From: Streptomyces guryensis
Lineage (GTDB): Bacteria; Actinomycetota; Actinomycetes; Streptomycetales; Streptomycetaceae
DNA length: 64,000 nucleotides
Reading direction: 5' to 3'
NCBI RefSeq assembly: GCF_021261325.1
Contig: NZ_JAJSBI010000018.1
Location: 1-64,000, forward strand
Position numbers and translations under genes: made by a program. Position 1 is the stretch's first letter. Each line of letters begins with the position of its first letter. Positions 24,787 to 33,090 of the stretch are shown one piece after another. The notes under the pieces were generated by a model, which saw nothing but the letters and a program-made list of their open reading frames with translations, was not told where the DNA came from and did not search any database.

Positions 24787-25689
24787 TCACGTCGCGGCGC
24801 GTGACGCGCTCGACTCCCAGACGTCGATGGGGTCGGACTCGGAGCTGTGGTCGAGGGACTTCAAGCCGTAGGCGTCCAGGAGCGTGCGCAGGAGTCCGAA
24901 CAGGTTGTTCGGCTGAGTGTGGGCGCCTGGCCGGACGTGCGCGCCGACGAGGATCGTCGGGATGTGATTGGTCCCGTCGGAGCTCTCGTCCCACGTCACC
25001 ACCAGCAGACTGTTGTGGACCGCCGCCCAGCGCGCGTAGTCGCCGAGGTTGTCCCGGAGCCAGGTGTCGGCTGTCCGCACACTGCCGTTGTGCATGTCGT
25101 GATCCACGTCCGGAACGACGAACGAGACAGTCGGCAGCCGGGAGTAGTCGCGCGGGAAGTGGGTCCATGGGCGGTTGACGGAGGCGGGGAGGTTTCCGAA
25201 GTCCACCCATGGGTTGTGCCGGCGCGCATAAGCGCCGCTGGTACAACCGGTGAAGCCGACCCGAGGCATGCTCTGGGCGTAACCGGCGAAGGTGAGCCCC
25301 GACTTCAGGAGCCGGGAACCGAGATTCTGCGCCGTGCTGTTGAAGGGACACGAGTCCCCGACGACTCCCTGCCCGGAGCCCGAGAAGAGTGAGAGGTAAT
25401 TGGGTTGACTCGGGTGGGTGATGGCGTAGAACTCGGTGAGGGAGGCACCTCGCCGGGCCAGTTGGTTGAGGTAGGGGGCCTGCGGGCTGCCGATGATGTC
25501 GCCGTATGAGCGGTTCTCCTCCACCACCACGACGATGTGGTCAGGGCGGGGGATGGCGTGGTGCGTCGTTTTCGGCGCGTCGCAGCCCGCCGCGGACAGG
25601 AGGCTCGCCAGCACGACGGCTCCCGCGATCGGCTTCATCTTGGATCGGAGCCCCGGTCCCGGTCGTTTGGACCTCGGTCGTGAGCTCAC
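24787..25689 (-). CDS. Phosphoesterase-family lipoprotein (acid phosphatase / phospholipase C-like)
   Basis: This 300-residue protein is exported with a lipobox (LLSAAGC, Cys36). It has the PF04185-type metallo-phosphoesterase fold: HIVVVVEENRSYGDII (metal ligand Glu, Asn), ITHPSQPNYLSLFSG (nucleophile-position Ser/Asn region), PDVDHDMHNGSV and LVVTWDESSDGTNHIPTILVG (Asp, Glu, His ligands). Relatives remove phosphate from phosphoesters or lipids outside the cell. GTG 25689 has GAGGGAGA upstream. It is the only leftward gene inside the glycan run, divergent from the large membrane protein. It could recycle the lipid-phosphate carrier or trim phosphoryl decorations; that role is inference. Confidence 0.82.
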   Translation of the reverse strand: MSSRPRSKRPGPGLRSKMKPIAGAVVLASLLSAAGCDAPKTTHHAIPRPDHIVVVVEENRSYGDIIGSPQAPYLNQLARRGASLTEFYAITHPSQPNYLSLFSGSGQGVVGDSCPFNSTAQNLGSRLLKSGLTFAGYAQSMPRVGFTGCTSGAYARRHNPWVDFGNLPASVNRPWTHFPRDYSRLPTVSFVVPDVDHDMHNGSVRTADTWLRDNLGDYARWAAVHNSLLVVTWDESSDGTNHIPTILVGAHVRPGAHTQPNNLFGLLRTLLDAYGLKSLDHSSESDPIDVWESSASRAAT

Positions 25690-25839
25690 GGCTCTCCCTC
25701 ACTGCAGAACTGTCCTCGCTCGGCTGTTCCCGCACGGGCCGCGGCGCGAACTGCCGTGTACGGCAAACGGAAGTAACGTGATTCTCGTCGCTGTCATCTT
25801 ATTTCAGTCTAAAAAGGGTGCGATCGTGGAGGCGTCTCC

Positions 25840-27663
25840 ATGGGCAAGGGCACCATGCCGGTGGGCAACCGCGGGGCGTCCCTCACCAGCGCCGCGGTGC
25901 GATGGCCGGTCGCGGCGGTGGCCAACCGGCGCCGTCTGCAGCGCGCCACGGCACGCCAGTGGGCGGCATGGACGGCTCTGCCTGTCGCGCTCGGCCTCTG
26001 GCTGCTGTCCCTGCGCCATGTGAACCTGCGCGGGATGCACGACTACGGCCTCCTGCAGGTGCTGCCGGCGCTCTACTGGGTCGCCCTCGGCTTGCTCACC
26101 CTCGGCTTCTGTCTGTCCATGATCGACCGGCGCACCGGAAGCGGCTGGTTCGCCGGCTATGTCCTGGGGCTGATCGCGGTCCTCCATGCAACACCCACGC
26201 TGCTCTACCCGACACTGCGCTACGGCTGGGCGTGGAAGCACGTCGCGATCATCGACGCGGTGATCCGCAACGGCGGGACGGTTCCGAACGCGGACAAGCT
26301 CTCCCTCTACAACCAATGGCCGGGCTTCTTCCAGCTCAACGCGTTGTTCCTGAAGGCAACGGGCCTCCAGTCGGCGCTCGCCTACGCAGCCTGGACCCCG
26401 CCCGTCTTCAACGCCCTGCTGCTCGTCCCCCTGCTGCTGCTGTACAGGACGGTGACCCATGACCGCCGACTGGTCTGGGGAGCCGCGTGGATCTACTACT
26501 CGTGCTCCTGGGTGGGGCAGGACTACTTCGCGCCCCAGGCGTTTGCGTTTCTGCTGTTCGTGACCCTGATCGCGCTGGTCATGGGACAACTGCACACACC
26601 GCACCGTCCGGACGGCCCGCCCGCGCCCTGGCCTGTCGCCAGGCTGGTCATGGTGCTGCTGATCGCGGCTGCCATCGTCACCTCCCACCCGCTGACACCG
26701 CTGATGCTGATCAGCGCGCTCGTGGCGCTGTCGATTCCACGCCGCAACCGACGTGTGGTCCTGCCTGTCCTGGCCGGTGCGGCGCTGTTGACGTTGGTCT
26801 GGGACTCCACCGTCGCGCGCCCCTACATCTCGGCCAATCTGAACAATTTCGTCCAGTCGCTGGTGCAGCCCCGCACCAACGTCGTCTCGGGGTTGGCCGC
26901 GCTGGGCACCTCGGCGCCGGGACAGGTCGTGGTGTCCTGGGTCGACCGTGCCCTGTCCGCCGCCGTCTTCCTGCTGGCGGCCGTGGCCTTCGTGCGTCGT
27001 CGTTGGGTCCGCCGCACCGGCCTCCCGCTGCTCGTACTGTCGCCACTGCCGCTCCTGGTCGCGAACGCCTACGGCGGTGAGATGGTCCTCCGCTCCTATC
27101 TGTTCGCACTCCCGGCTGCCGCCTTCCTCATCGCCGCCCTGCTCTTCCAGTGGGGCAGGCGGCCGCGTCTCCACGTCCTCGTCTCGTATCCGCTGCTCAT
27201 GGCCATGCTCGGCGGGCTGGTCTTCGGCTACTACGGCAAGGAGGCGGCGAACTACTTCACCAAGGACGAGGTCGCCGCCGCCCACTTCGTCACGGCCACG
27301 GCACCACCCGAGTCCCTGATCATCTCCGTCACCTCGGCGGTGCCCGGCCTGTTCACGCACTACGACGAGCATCCCCGGGTGGAAATGGACGAGCAGGACA
27401 TCCATGCCCGGCGAGAGCTGGTGAGAGATCCGGTGTCCGGCCTTGAGCCCTTCATCCAAGGGGCCACGACACGCCAACCGGCCTACATCATCCTGAGCCG
27501 CGCGCAGACTGCCGAGACATACCTCAACGGGACCCTGCCCGCTGACACGACGCAGCGGATGGACGCCGCCATGGCTCGGGCACCGGGCTTCGCGCCGGTC
27601 TACCGCAACAGGGACGCTGTCGTCTATGTGTATGCGAATCCGGCAGGGGGAGCGGGGCCATGA
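25840..27663 (+). CDS. Large polytopic membrane protein, possible GT-C-type glycosyltransferase
   Basis: This 607-residue protein has about 60 basic N-terminal residues, roughly 11-13 hydrophobic helices (for example WAAWTALPVALGLWLLSL, ALLLVPLLLLY, LVMVLLIAAAIVTSHPL) and a soluble C-terminal tail of about 150 residues. The first extracytoplasmic loop is long and acidic/aromatic (YGWAWKHVAIIDAVIRNGG...YNQWPGFFQLN), the position where GT-C enzymes carry their catalytic acid, but I do not see a clean DXD or EXD motif. Membrane GTs that use polyprenyl-phosphate sugars look like this, so that role is plausible but unproven. It starts a tight operon with a small membrane protein and a GH16 lipoprotein (4-bp overlaps). 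Confidence 0.6.
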   Translation: MGKGTMPVGNRGASLTSAAVRWPVAAVANRRRLQRATARQWAAWTALPVALGLWLLSLRHVNLRGMHDYGLLQVLPALYWVALGLLTLGFCLSMIDRRTGSGWFAGYVLGLIAVLHATPTLLYPTLRYGWAWKHVAIIDAVIRNGGTVPNADKLSLYNQWPGFFQLNALFLKATGLQSALAYAAWTPPVFNALLLVPLLLLYRTVTHDRRLVWGAAWIYYSCSWVGQDYFAPQAFAFLLFVTLIALVMGQLHTPHRPDGPPAPWPVARLVMVLLIAAAIVTSHPLTPLMLISALVALSIPRRNRRVVLPVLAGAALLTLVWDSTVARPYISANLNNFVQSLVQPRTNVVSGLAALGTSAPGQVVVSWVDRALSAAVFLLAAVAFVRRRWVRRTGLPLLVLSPLPLLVANAYGGEMVLRSYLFALPAAAFLIAALLFQWGRRPRLHVLVSYPLLMAMLGGLVFGYYGKEAANYFTKDEVAAAHFVTATAPPESLIISVTSAVPGLFTHYDEHPRVEMDEQDIHARRELVRDPVSGLEPFIQGATTRQPAYIILSRAQTAETYLNGTLPADTTQRMDAAMARAPGFAPVYRNRDAVVYVYANPAGGAGP

Positions 27664-28175
27664 GCCCGCTGCGCTGGGGGCTCGCGGCATCCGGCTGGGT
27701 GGCCCTGGCGGCGGTCGCCCTCCTGCCGGAGGCCGCCGTCCTGCGCGTGATCCTCACGACGGCGTTCCTGCTGGTCTGCCCGGGACTGGCAGCCCTACTG
27801 CGGTGCCCGCCGGCTTCGCGTGCCACGGATCCGGCGATCTTCCTGGAGACGGCTGTCCTGGCTCTCGTGGTCAGCATGTCGCTGTCGGTGCTCGTCGCGG
27901 AGGTCCTGTTCCTGAGCGGCGTGTTCACCATCACCCGAGCGCTGCTCGCACTCGCCGTCCTCACGTCACTCCTGGCGCTGCTGCCGCGTCCTCGCGGCAC
28001 CCGTGGTCCGACACGCCGAGCCGCTCCGGACGATGGTTCGTCGCCGGCTGCCGCTGACCGGACCGGGCCATCCGTGCGGGAACGGGACGCTGGGCCGGTC
28101 ATGGGCGCATTCACCGCCGCCGGCCCCATCGCCCGTCGGATCGCCGCCGCGGTCGTGGCCGGGATCCGGAGGTGA
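27660..28175 (+). CDS. Small membrane protein of the glycan locus
   Basis: 171 residues with four hydrophobic segments (ASGWVALAAVALLPEAAV, VILTTAFLLVCPGLAALL, ETAVLALVVSMSLSVLVAEVLF, ITRALLALAVLTSLLALL) and a charged, disordered cytoplasmic tail of about 65 residues. The ATG overlaps the upstream stop (ATGA) and its stop overlaps the GH16 GTG (GTGA), so it is a fixed member of the operon. I do not recognise a family. An accessory subunit of the preceding membrane protein is the simplest reading. Confidence 0.75.
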   Translation: MSPLRWGLAASGWVALAAVALLPEAAVLRVILTTAFLLVCPGLAALLRCPPASRATDPAIFLETAVLALVVSMSLSVLVAEVLFLSGVFTITRALLALAVLTSLLALLPRPRGTRGPTRRAAPDDGSSPAAADRTGPSVRERDAGPVMGAFTAAGPIARRIAAAVVAGIRR

Positions 28176-29032
28176 CCGTGCGGTGGCGTCGGGTACAGCG
28201 GGCGCTGGCCGCAGGTGCGCTGCTGCTCGCGGTGGCTTGCCGCAGTGGTGTCGGCGACGGCGGTGGGGGTGGCGGCGACAGCGGTGGCCACACGACGACT
28301 TCACAGTCGAAGCCGCCGGGACACTGGCGGCTGGTCTTCCAGGACGACTTCCAGGGCTCGAAACTCGACACCGACCGCTGGGCCACCTGCTACGACTGGA
28401 ATGTGAACGGGTGCACCAACGGCGGCAACGAAGAAAAGGAGTGGTACCTCCCCGGCCAGGTCTCACTGGAGGGAGGAGCGCTCACCCTGAGGGCCGACCG
28501 CCGTACCACTCGGGGCAGCGACGGCCGGGACTACCCCTGGGTCTCGGGCATGATCTCCACAGGTCGTGACAACTGGGATGCTCGTCCCCGTCGGACCTTC
28601 ACCTACGGGTATTTCGAGGCTGCCGTCAAGATTCCCGCGCAGGCCGGTATGTTCCCGGCCTTCTGGATGATGCCCGCGTCCCGGTATGTCCCCCCGGAAC
28701 TGGACATCATGGAGTTCTTCGGGACCACGCAGCGGGTCCTGATGAATGTGCACTGGCGAGGGATGAGCGGTTTCGTACAGCAAGCGGAGAAGAAGTACGG
28801 TCCGATCGACTTCCCCGCCAGGTACCACGTCTTCGCGCTGCTCTGGAAGCCCGACGAACTGACCTGGTTCGTGGATGGTGTCGAGCGCTTCCGCCTGACC
28901 GGGGCTCAGCGCGTTCCGCAGGTTCCCATGGAGCTCCTGTTCAATCTGGCCGTCGGCGTTCCGCAGGTCCCGCCGCGCTCCGTGAACTCGGCACAGATGA
29001 AGATCGACTGGGTGCGCGTCTGGCAGCAGTGA
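28172..29032 (+). CDS. GH16-family lipoprotein glycanase
   Basis: This 286-residue lipoprotein (LAVAC, Cys23) has a Gly/Ser/Thr linker and a GH16 beta-jelly-roll (about 50-286). The catalytic signature ELDIMEFFG gives Glu176 as nucleophile, Asp178 as helper and Glu181 as acid/base. Substrate-cleft Trp residues are present (FPAFWMMP, VHWRGMSG, LLWKPDELTWFVDG). GH16 enzymes are retaining endo-glucanases, galactanases or transglycosylases. Inside exopolysaccharide loci they set chain length (as ExoK/ExsH do for succinoglycan). Being membrane-anchored and translated with two membrane proteins (GTGA overlap), it probably acts on the nascent polymer at the cell surface. Confidence 0.88.
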   Translation: MTVRWRRVQRALAAGALLLAVACRSGVGDGGGGGGDSGGHTTTSQSKPPGHWRLVFQDDFQGSKLDTDRWATCYDWNVNGCTNGGNEEKEWYLPGQVSLEGGALTLRADRRTTRGSDGRDYPWVSGMISTGRDNWDARPRRTFTYGYFEAAVKIPAQAGMFPAFWMMPASRYVPPELDIMEFFGTTQRVLMNVHWRGMSGFVQQAEKKYGPIDFPARYHVFALLWKPDELTWFVDGVERFRLTGAQRVPQVPMELLFNLAVGVPQVPPRSVNSAQMKIDWVRVWQQ

Positions 29033-29102
29033 CGGACCGGCATCGAGACGACAGCGTCCTTACTTTCTCTTGACGTGAGGGGCAAACCGGACGAAAGTGT
29101 GA

Positions 29103-29130
29103 ATATACGCCGTATGCGTATGGCGTATTC
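29103..29130 (+). promoter_or_regulatory. TetR-type operator, site 2 (GT2 operon), double
   Basis: ATATACGCCGTATGC (29103-29117) matches site 4 at 12 of 15 bases. A second, inverted and overlapping copy (29116-29130) makes the whole stretch palindromic, with arms ACGCC and GGCGT around GTATGCGTAT. It ends 18 bp before the GT2 ATG, over the likely promoter. Confidence 0.6.
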
Positions 29131-29148
29131 GTTCGGAGGCACCTGACT

Positions 29149-29898
29149 ATGTACAGCGACCCGATCACCGACAGTGGGAACGGCGGCAGGAAGCCCGCCA
29201 CTGTGAGCCTGGTCGTGCCGGCGCGCAACGAGGCCCGGAACATCCCCTGGGTCTTCGAGCAGATCCCGGAGAGCGTGGACGAGGTCATCCTCGTCGACGG
29301 GGACTCCGTCGACGCGACGGTGCCCATGGCCCGGCACTGCCTGCCGAGCGTGCGCTTCGTCCGGCAGAACGGCCCCGGCAAGGGAAACGCCCTGCGCACC
29401 GGCTTCCTCGCCGCGACCGGCGACTATGTGGTGATGATGGATGCCGACGGCAGCATGTCGCCGGCGGAGATCCCGCATTTTCTGCACTTCCTCGAGCACG
29501 GCTACGACTTCGTCAAGGGTTCGAGATTCGTCGCGGGGGGCGGCTCCCTGGACATCACCCGCTTCAGGCGGATGGGAAACCATGTACTCCTGGCCGCCGT
29601 CAACCGGCTTTACCACACCTCCCTCACCGATCTCTGCTACGGCTTCTGCGCCTTCCGGCGCAGCTTCCTGGACCAGTTGGACCTGCACGCCTCCGGCTTC
29701 GAGATCGAGACCGAGATGATCGTGCACGCCCTGCGCTCAGGGCTGCGCATCGCGGAGGTCCCCAGCCTCGAACTGCCTCGGCGCAGCGGCTCCTCCAACC
29801 TGCACGCCATATCCGACGGGCGCCGGGTGCTGCACACTCTGCTCTCCGAGCGGCCGGGCGCACACTCCGCCACCGCGGGCGTGCGGAGCGCCTCATGA
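29149..29898 (+). CDS. GT2-family glycosyltransferase, dolichol-phosphate-mannose-synthase-like
   Basis: This 249-residue soluble GT-A enzyme has VSLVVPARNEARNIPWVFEQIP (nucleotide-binding start), DEVILVDGDSVDATV, GKGNALRTGF and DYVVMMDADGSMSP with the DXD metal motif, followed by the DPM1-like DLCYGFCAFRRSFLDQL segment. Such enzymes move a sugar from a nucleotide donor to polyprenyl phosphate, giving the lipid-linked donors used by membrane GT-C enzymes. GGAGG lies 9 bases before the ATG. It heads a four-gene operon with 4-bp overlaps (GT2-GT2-GT2-NodB) and has a double TetR-type operator in its promoter. Confidence 0.88.
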   Translation: MYSDPITDSGNGGRKPATVSLVVPARNEARNIPWVFEQIPESVDEVILVDGDSVDATVPMARHCLPSVRFVRQNGPGKGNALRTGFLAATGDYVVMMDADGSMSPAEIPHFLHFLEHGYDFVKGSRFVAGGGSLDITRFRRMGNHVLLAAVNRLYHTSLTDLCYGFCAFRRSFLDQLDLHASGFEIETEMIVHALRSGLRIAEVPSLELPRRSGSSNLHAISDGRRVLHTLLSERPGAHSATAGVRSAS

Positions 29899-31271
29899 CG
29901 TCTGTCGCCATGCGCCCCGCCCCCGTTCTCGCCCCGGTCCGAGTGGTCGACGTCGACCTGGCCCGGCCGGGCGAGTTCAGGCTCCCGGCCGGGCCGCTGC
30001 TGGCCGAACCGCAGGGGCGCGTGCGAGCCCTCGTGCGACTGCACGGTCATCCGCTCGGCATGGTCAGTGCAGCGGACCTCTCCGGGGCCGATGGTCTGTG
30101 GCGGGCGGTCGCACACGCCGCCGAGGAGGAACTCGCGGCGCGCGCAGCCCGGCACCGGGCCGCGGACCGGGCCGCAGCCCCGGACGCAGGCACCGACGGT
30201 TGGCCCTGCCGGCAGCGCCACGCGACCCAGCGGCCACCCGCCATCAGCGTGATCGTGGCCACCCACGACCGGCCGAAGCAACTGCGCCGCTGCCTGCACT
30301 CGCTGCTGCGGCAGGACTACCCCGAGTTCGAGATCATCGTGGTCGACAACGCCCCGGCCGACGGTGCGGCCGAGGCCCTGGTCCGCGGAGTCTTCCTGGA
30401 ACAGGTCCGTTACGTCGACGAACCCGTCGCCGGCCTGGCCCGCGCCCACAACCGAGGGCTGGCGCGCGCCAGCGGATCCCTCGTCGCCTTCACGGACGAC
30501 GACACCCTCGTCGACCCGGGATGGCTGTCCGCCCTGGCCGGGACGTTCGAGGACGACTCACGGATCGGCTGTGTCACCGGGCTGATCGTCCCCGCTGAGC
30601 TGGAGACCCCGGCGCAGATCGCTCTTGAGCGACAAGGTGGCTTCGCCAAGGGATATGAGCCTCGTGTCTGGTCGTCGGCCGATCCGCCGCCGGACCCGCT
30701 GTTCCCCTTCACGGCGGGGCACTTCGGCTCCGGCGCCAACATGGCCTTCCGTACCGACGTACTCCGCTCCATGGGCGGTTTCGACCCCGCGACCGGCGTC
30801 GGCACCCCGGCCCGCGGTGGTGATGATCTGCTCGCCTTCTTCGAGGTCCTGACCGCCGGTCACGCGCTCGCCTACCAGCCGGGCGCCGTCGTCTGGCACC
30901 GGCACCACCGAACACAGGCAGCCTTGGAGGCACAGGTTTTCGGATACGGCGCCGGGTTCGCCGCTTACCTCACAGGCGCCGTGCTGCGGAATCCGCGCAG
31001 CCTTCCTGCCCTGCTGCACCGGATTCCGGGCGGCATCCGCCACGCAGTGACGAGGACACGTGAACGGAGCGCCGATCCCGAGGCCGCCTGGTCCGGACGA
31101 CTGGCCCTTCTTGAGGCGCGCGGGATGGCATACGGCCCCTGCGGCTATCTCCGCGGGCGACTCGCTCCACCGGGCGTGGCCATAGACGTGGCGCGGGCCC
31201 ATCGGAGCTTGCGCCGGGGCGCCGCGCCGCAGACGAGGCCGGATCGTTCGGCAACCCAGAGGCCATTATGA
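29895..31271 (+). CDS. GT2-family glycosyltransferase with N-terminal extension
   Basis: This 458-residue protein has about 115 N-terminal residues rich in Ala/Arg (VVDVDLARPGEFRLPAGPL and onward) with no clear family. A GT-A domain follows: ISVIVATHDRPKQLRRCLHSLLRQ, EIIVVDNAPADG, AGLARAHNRGLARASGSLVAFTDDDTLVDPGW with the DDD metal site. After it come GSGANMAFRTDVLRSMGGFDPATG and the GGDDLLAFFEVL acceptor motif. The C-terminal 130 residues are helical. A 59-bp part of its coding sequence recurs at 57 of 59 positions in the relic at 50525-50608. It overlaps both neighbours by 4 bp. Confidence 0.88.
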   Translation: MTSVAMRPAPVLAPVRVVDVDLARPGEFRLPAGPLLAEPQGRVRALVRLHGHPLGMVSAADLSGADGLWRAVAHAAEEELAARAARHRAADRAAAPDAGTDGWPCRQRHATQRPPAISVIVATHDRPKQLRRCLHSLLRQDYPEFEIIVVDNAPADGAAEALVRGVFLEQVRYVDEPVAGLARAHNRGLARASGSLVAFTDDDTLVDPGWLSALAGTFEDDSRIGCVTGLIVPAELETPAQIALERQGGFAKGYEPRVWSSADPPPDPLFPFTAGHFGSGANMAFRTDVLRSMGGFDPATGVGTPARGGDDLLAFFEVLTAGHALAYQPGAVVWHRHHRTQAALEAQVFGYGAGFAAYLTGAVLRNPRSLPALLHRIPGGIRHAVTRTRERSADPEAAWSGRLALLEARGMAYGPCGYLRGRLAPPGVAIDVARAHRSLRRGAAPQTRPDRSATQRPL

Positions 31272-32272
31272 ACGACACGATGTCCGCCGCTCACTTTGGC
31301 CCGACCCTGTCGGTGGTCGTCTGCGCGTACACCATGGACCGGTGGGAGGACTTGCGGGGCGCGATCGCGTCGGTGCTGACCCAGAACCGGCCCCCGGACG
31401 AGGTCGTGCTGGTCGTCGACCACTGCCGGGCCCTGTACGAGCGGGCGTCGCAGGCGATGCCGGCGGTCCGGGTCCTGCCCAGTCGTGGGCCCCGTGGACT
31501 GTCCGGGGCACGCAACACGGGCGTAGCGGCCTCGCACGGCGACGTGGTCGCCTTCCTCGACGACGACGCGGCCGCCGAACCGGAATGGACCGCCCGTCTG
31601 CTGGCGCACTACGCCAACCCCAGGGTGGCCGGCGTCGGCGGACTGGTCAGACCCCGCTGGTCCACCCGGCGGCCGGTGTGGTTCCCCCCGGAGTTCGACT
31701 GGGTGGTCGGTTGCTCCTACCGGGGGCTGCCCGAGCACACCGCCGCGGTACGCAACTTCATCGGAGCCAACATGTCCTTCCGCAGAACGGAGCTGCTTGC
31801 GGTAGGCGGCTTCCTCACGACCCTCGGGCGGGTGGGCACCCGGCCGACGGCGGGGTGCGAGGAGACGGAGCTGTGTCTGCGGATCGCGTCCCGCCGCCCG
31901 GACGCCATCCTCGTCTACGAGCCGGACGCGGAGGTGCGCCATCGGGTCCCGGAAGCCCGTACCCGCTGGTCCTACTTCCGGTCCCGCTGCTATGGCGAGG
32001 GGCTGAGCAAGGCGTTGGTGGCACGGTACGACGGCACCGGGCCCGCCCTGGCCAGCGAACGCGCCTATCTGCGGTCGACCATTCCGCGGGCACTCGTCCG
32101 GAGCCTGAGCCGGACCGGCCGCCCCGGTGCCGTGCGAACCCTGGGGGCGCTGGCCGCAGGAGTGTGCGTCACCGGCACCGGCTATCTCGTCGGACGGCTC
32201 CGGGCCCCGGGCCCCGGGCGTTTCACCTGGCGTCCGCCGGTATCGGTCCAGGCGCTGTGGGACGGCCCGTGA
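31268..32272 (+). CDS. GT2-family glycosyltransferase
   Basis: This 334-residue GT-A enzyme has LSVVVCAYTMDRWEDLRGAIAS, DEVVLVVDHCRALYERA, GPRGLSGARNTGVAASHGDVVAFLDDDAAAEPEW (DDD metal site), FIGANMSFRRTELLAVGGF and the CEETELCLRI catalytic-base motif. A short hydrophobic stretch at about residues 285-305 may attach it to the membrane. It sits third in the GT2-GT2-GT2-NodB operon. A 24-bp part of its 5' end (31339-31362) is repeated exactly in the relic near 50.6 kb. Three different GT2 enzymes in one transcript suggest a repeat unit of several sugars. Confidence 0.88.
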   Translation: MNDTMSAAHFGPTLSVVVCAYTMDRWEDLRGAIASVLTQNRPPDEVVLVVDHCRALYERASQAMPAVRVLPSRGPRGLSGARNTGVAASHGDVVAFLDDDAAAEPEWTARLLAHYANPRVAGVGGLVRPRWSTRRPVWFPPEFDWVVGCSYRGLPEHTAAVRNFIGANMSFRRTELLAVGGFLTTLGRVGTRPTAGCEETELCLRIASRRPDAILVYEPDAEVRHRVPEARTRWSYFRSRCYGEGLSKALVARYDGTGPALASERAYLRSTIPRALVRSLSRTGRPGAVRTLGALAAGVCVTGTGYLVGRLRAPGPGRFTWRPPVSVQALWDGP

Positions 32273-33081
32273 ACGCCATACCCGTCTTCCTCTACCACGC
32301 GGTGTCCTGCGACCCACCCGCGTGGCTTGCTCCGTACACGGTGAGTCCACGCACGTTCGTGGAGCACCTGGACATGATCGCCGACAACGGCCTGCACCTG
32401 GTCCCGCTGCGGCAGTTGGTCGCGGCGCTGCACGGCGGCCCCGAACTGCCGCCCCGGTGCGCCGTGCTCACCTTCGACGACGGATACGCGGACTTCGCGT
32501 CCACGGTGGCTCCGCTGCTCGCCGCAAGGGGGCTTCCCGCCACCTTGTACGTCACCACCAATGCCCTGACGAACCCCGGTACGCCGTCACGTCGCGGACC
32601 CTTTCCGTCCGTCGCGATGCTGAGTTGGGCCCAGGTCGGGGAGCTGGACGCGGCAGGCGTCGAGATCGGTGGGCACAGCAGGAGCCATGCGCAGCTCGAC
32701 ACCCTGCCGCGCAAGGCGGTGAGGGAGGAAGTCGGCGGATGCAAGCGCGAGCTGGAGGACGCCCTTGGGCATTCCCTCACCTCTTTCGCGTACCCGCACG
32801 GCTATTCGAGCCGCCGGGTTCGCGCGATGGTGGGGGAGGCCGGCTGGACCTCGGCCGCCGCCATCCGGGCTTCCGCCTTCAGTTCGGTCCGGGACGATCC
32901 GCTGTGGTTCGCCCGGCTCATGGTGCGGGCCGACACCGGGCGGGAACGCTTCACGCTGTGGACCCGTGGAGAGGGCGCCCCCGTCGCGCCGTTCGCCGAG
33001 GGAGCGCGGACTCGTGGTTGGCGGGCGTACCGCCGGACGAGGGAATGGGCCGGACGACCGTACCGGGCCCTTCCCGCCTGA
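32269..33081 (+). CDS. NodB-type polysaccharide deacetylase
   Basis: This 270-residue protein starts at GTG 32269, overlapping the GT2 stop. CE4 motifs are complete: CAVLTFDDGYADF (Asp70 base, Asp71 metal), GGHSRSHAQLD (His136 and His140, metal ligands) and SFAYPHGYSSRRV (motif 3). It has no signal peptide, so it either acts inside on lipid-linked GlcNAc-containing intermediates or is exported otherwise. CE4 enzymes remove N- or O-acetyl groups. Together with the FemAB-like transferase it implies that the polymer contains amino sugars whose free amines are then modified. Confidence 0.9.
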   Translation: MNAIPVFLYHAVSCDPPAWLAPYTVSPRTFVEHLDMIADNGLHLVPLRQLVAALHGGPELPPRCAVLTFDDGYADFASTVAPLLAARGLPATLYVTTNALTNPGTPSRRGPFPSVAMLSWAQVGELDAAGVEIGGHSRSHAQLDTLPRKAVREEVGGCKRELEDALGHSLTSFAYPHGYSSRRVRAMVGEAGWTSAAAIRASAFSSVRDDPLWFARLMVRADTGRERFTLWTRGEGAPVAPFAEGARTRGWRAYRRTREWAGRPYRALPA

Positions 33082-33090
33082 CGGGCCGGG

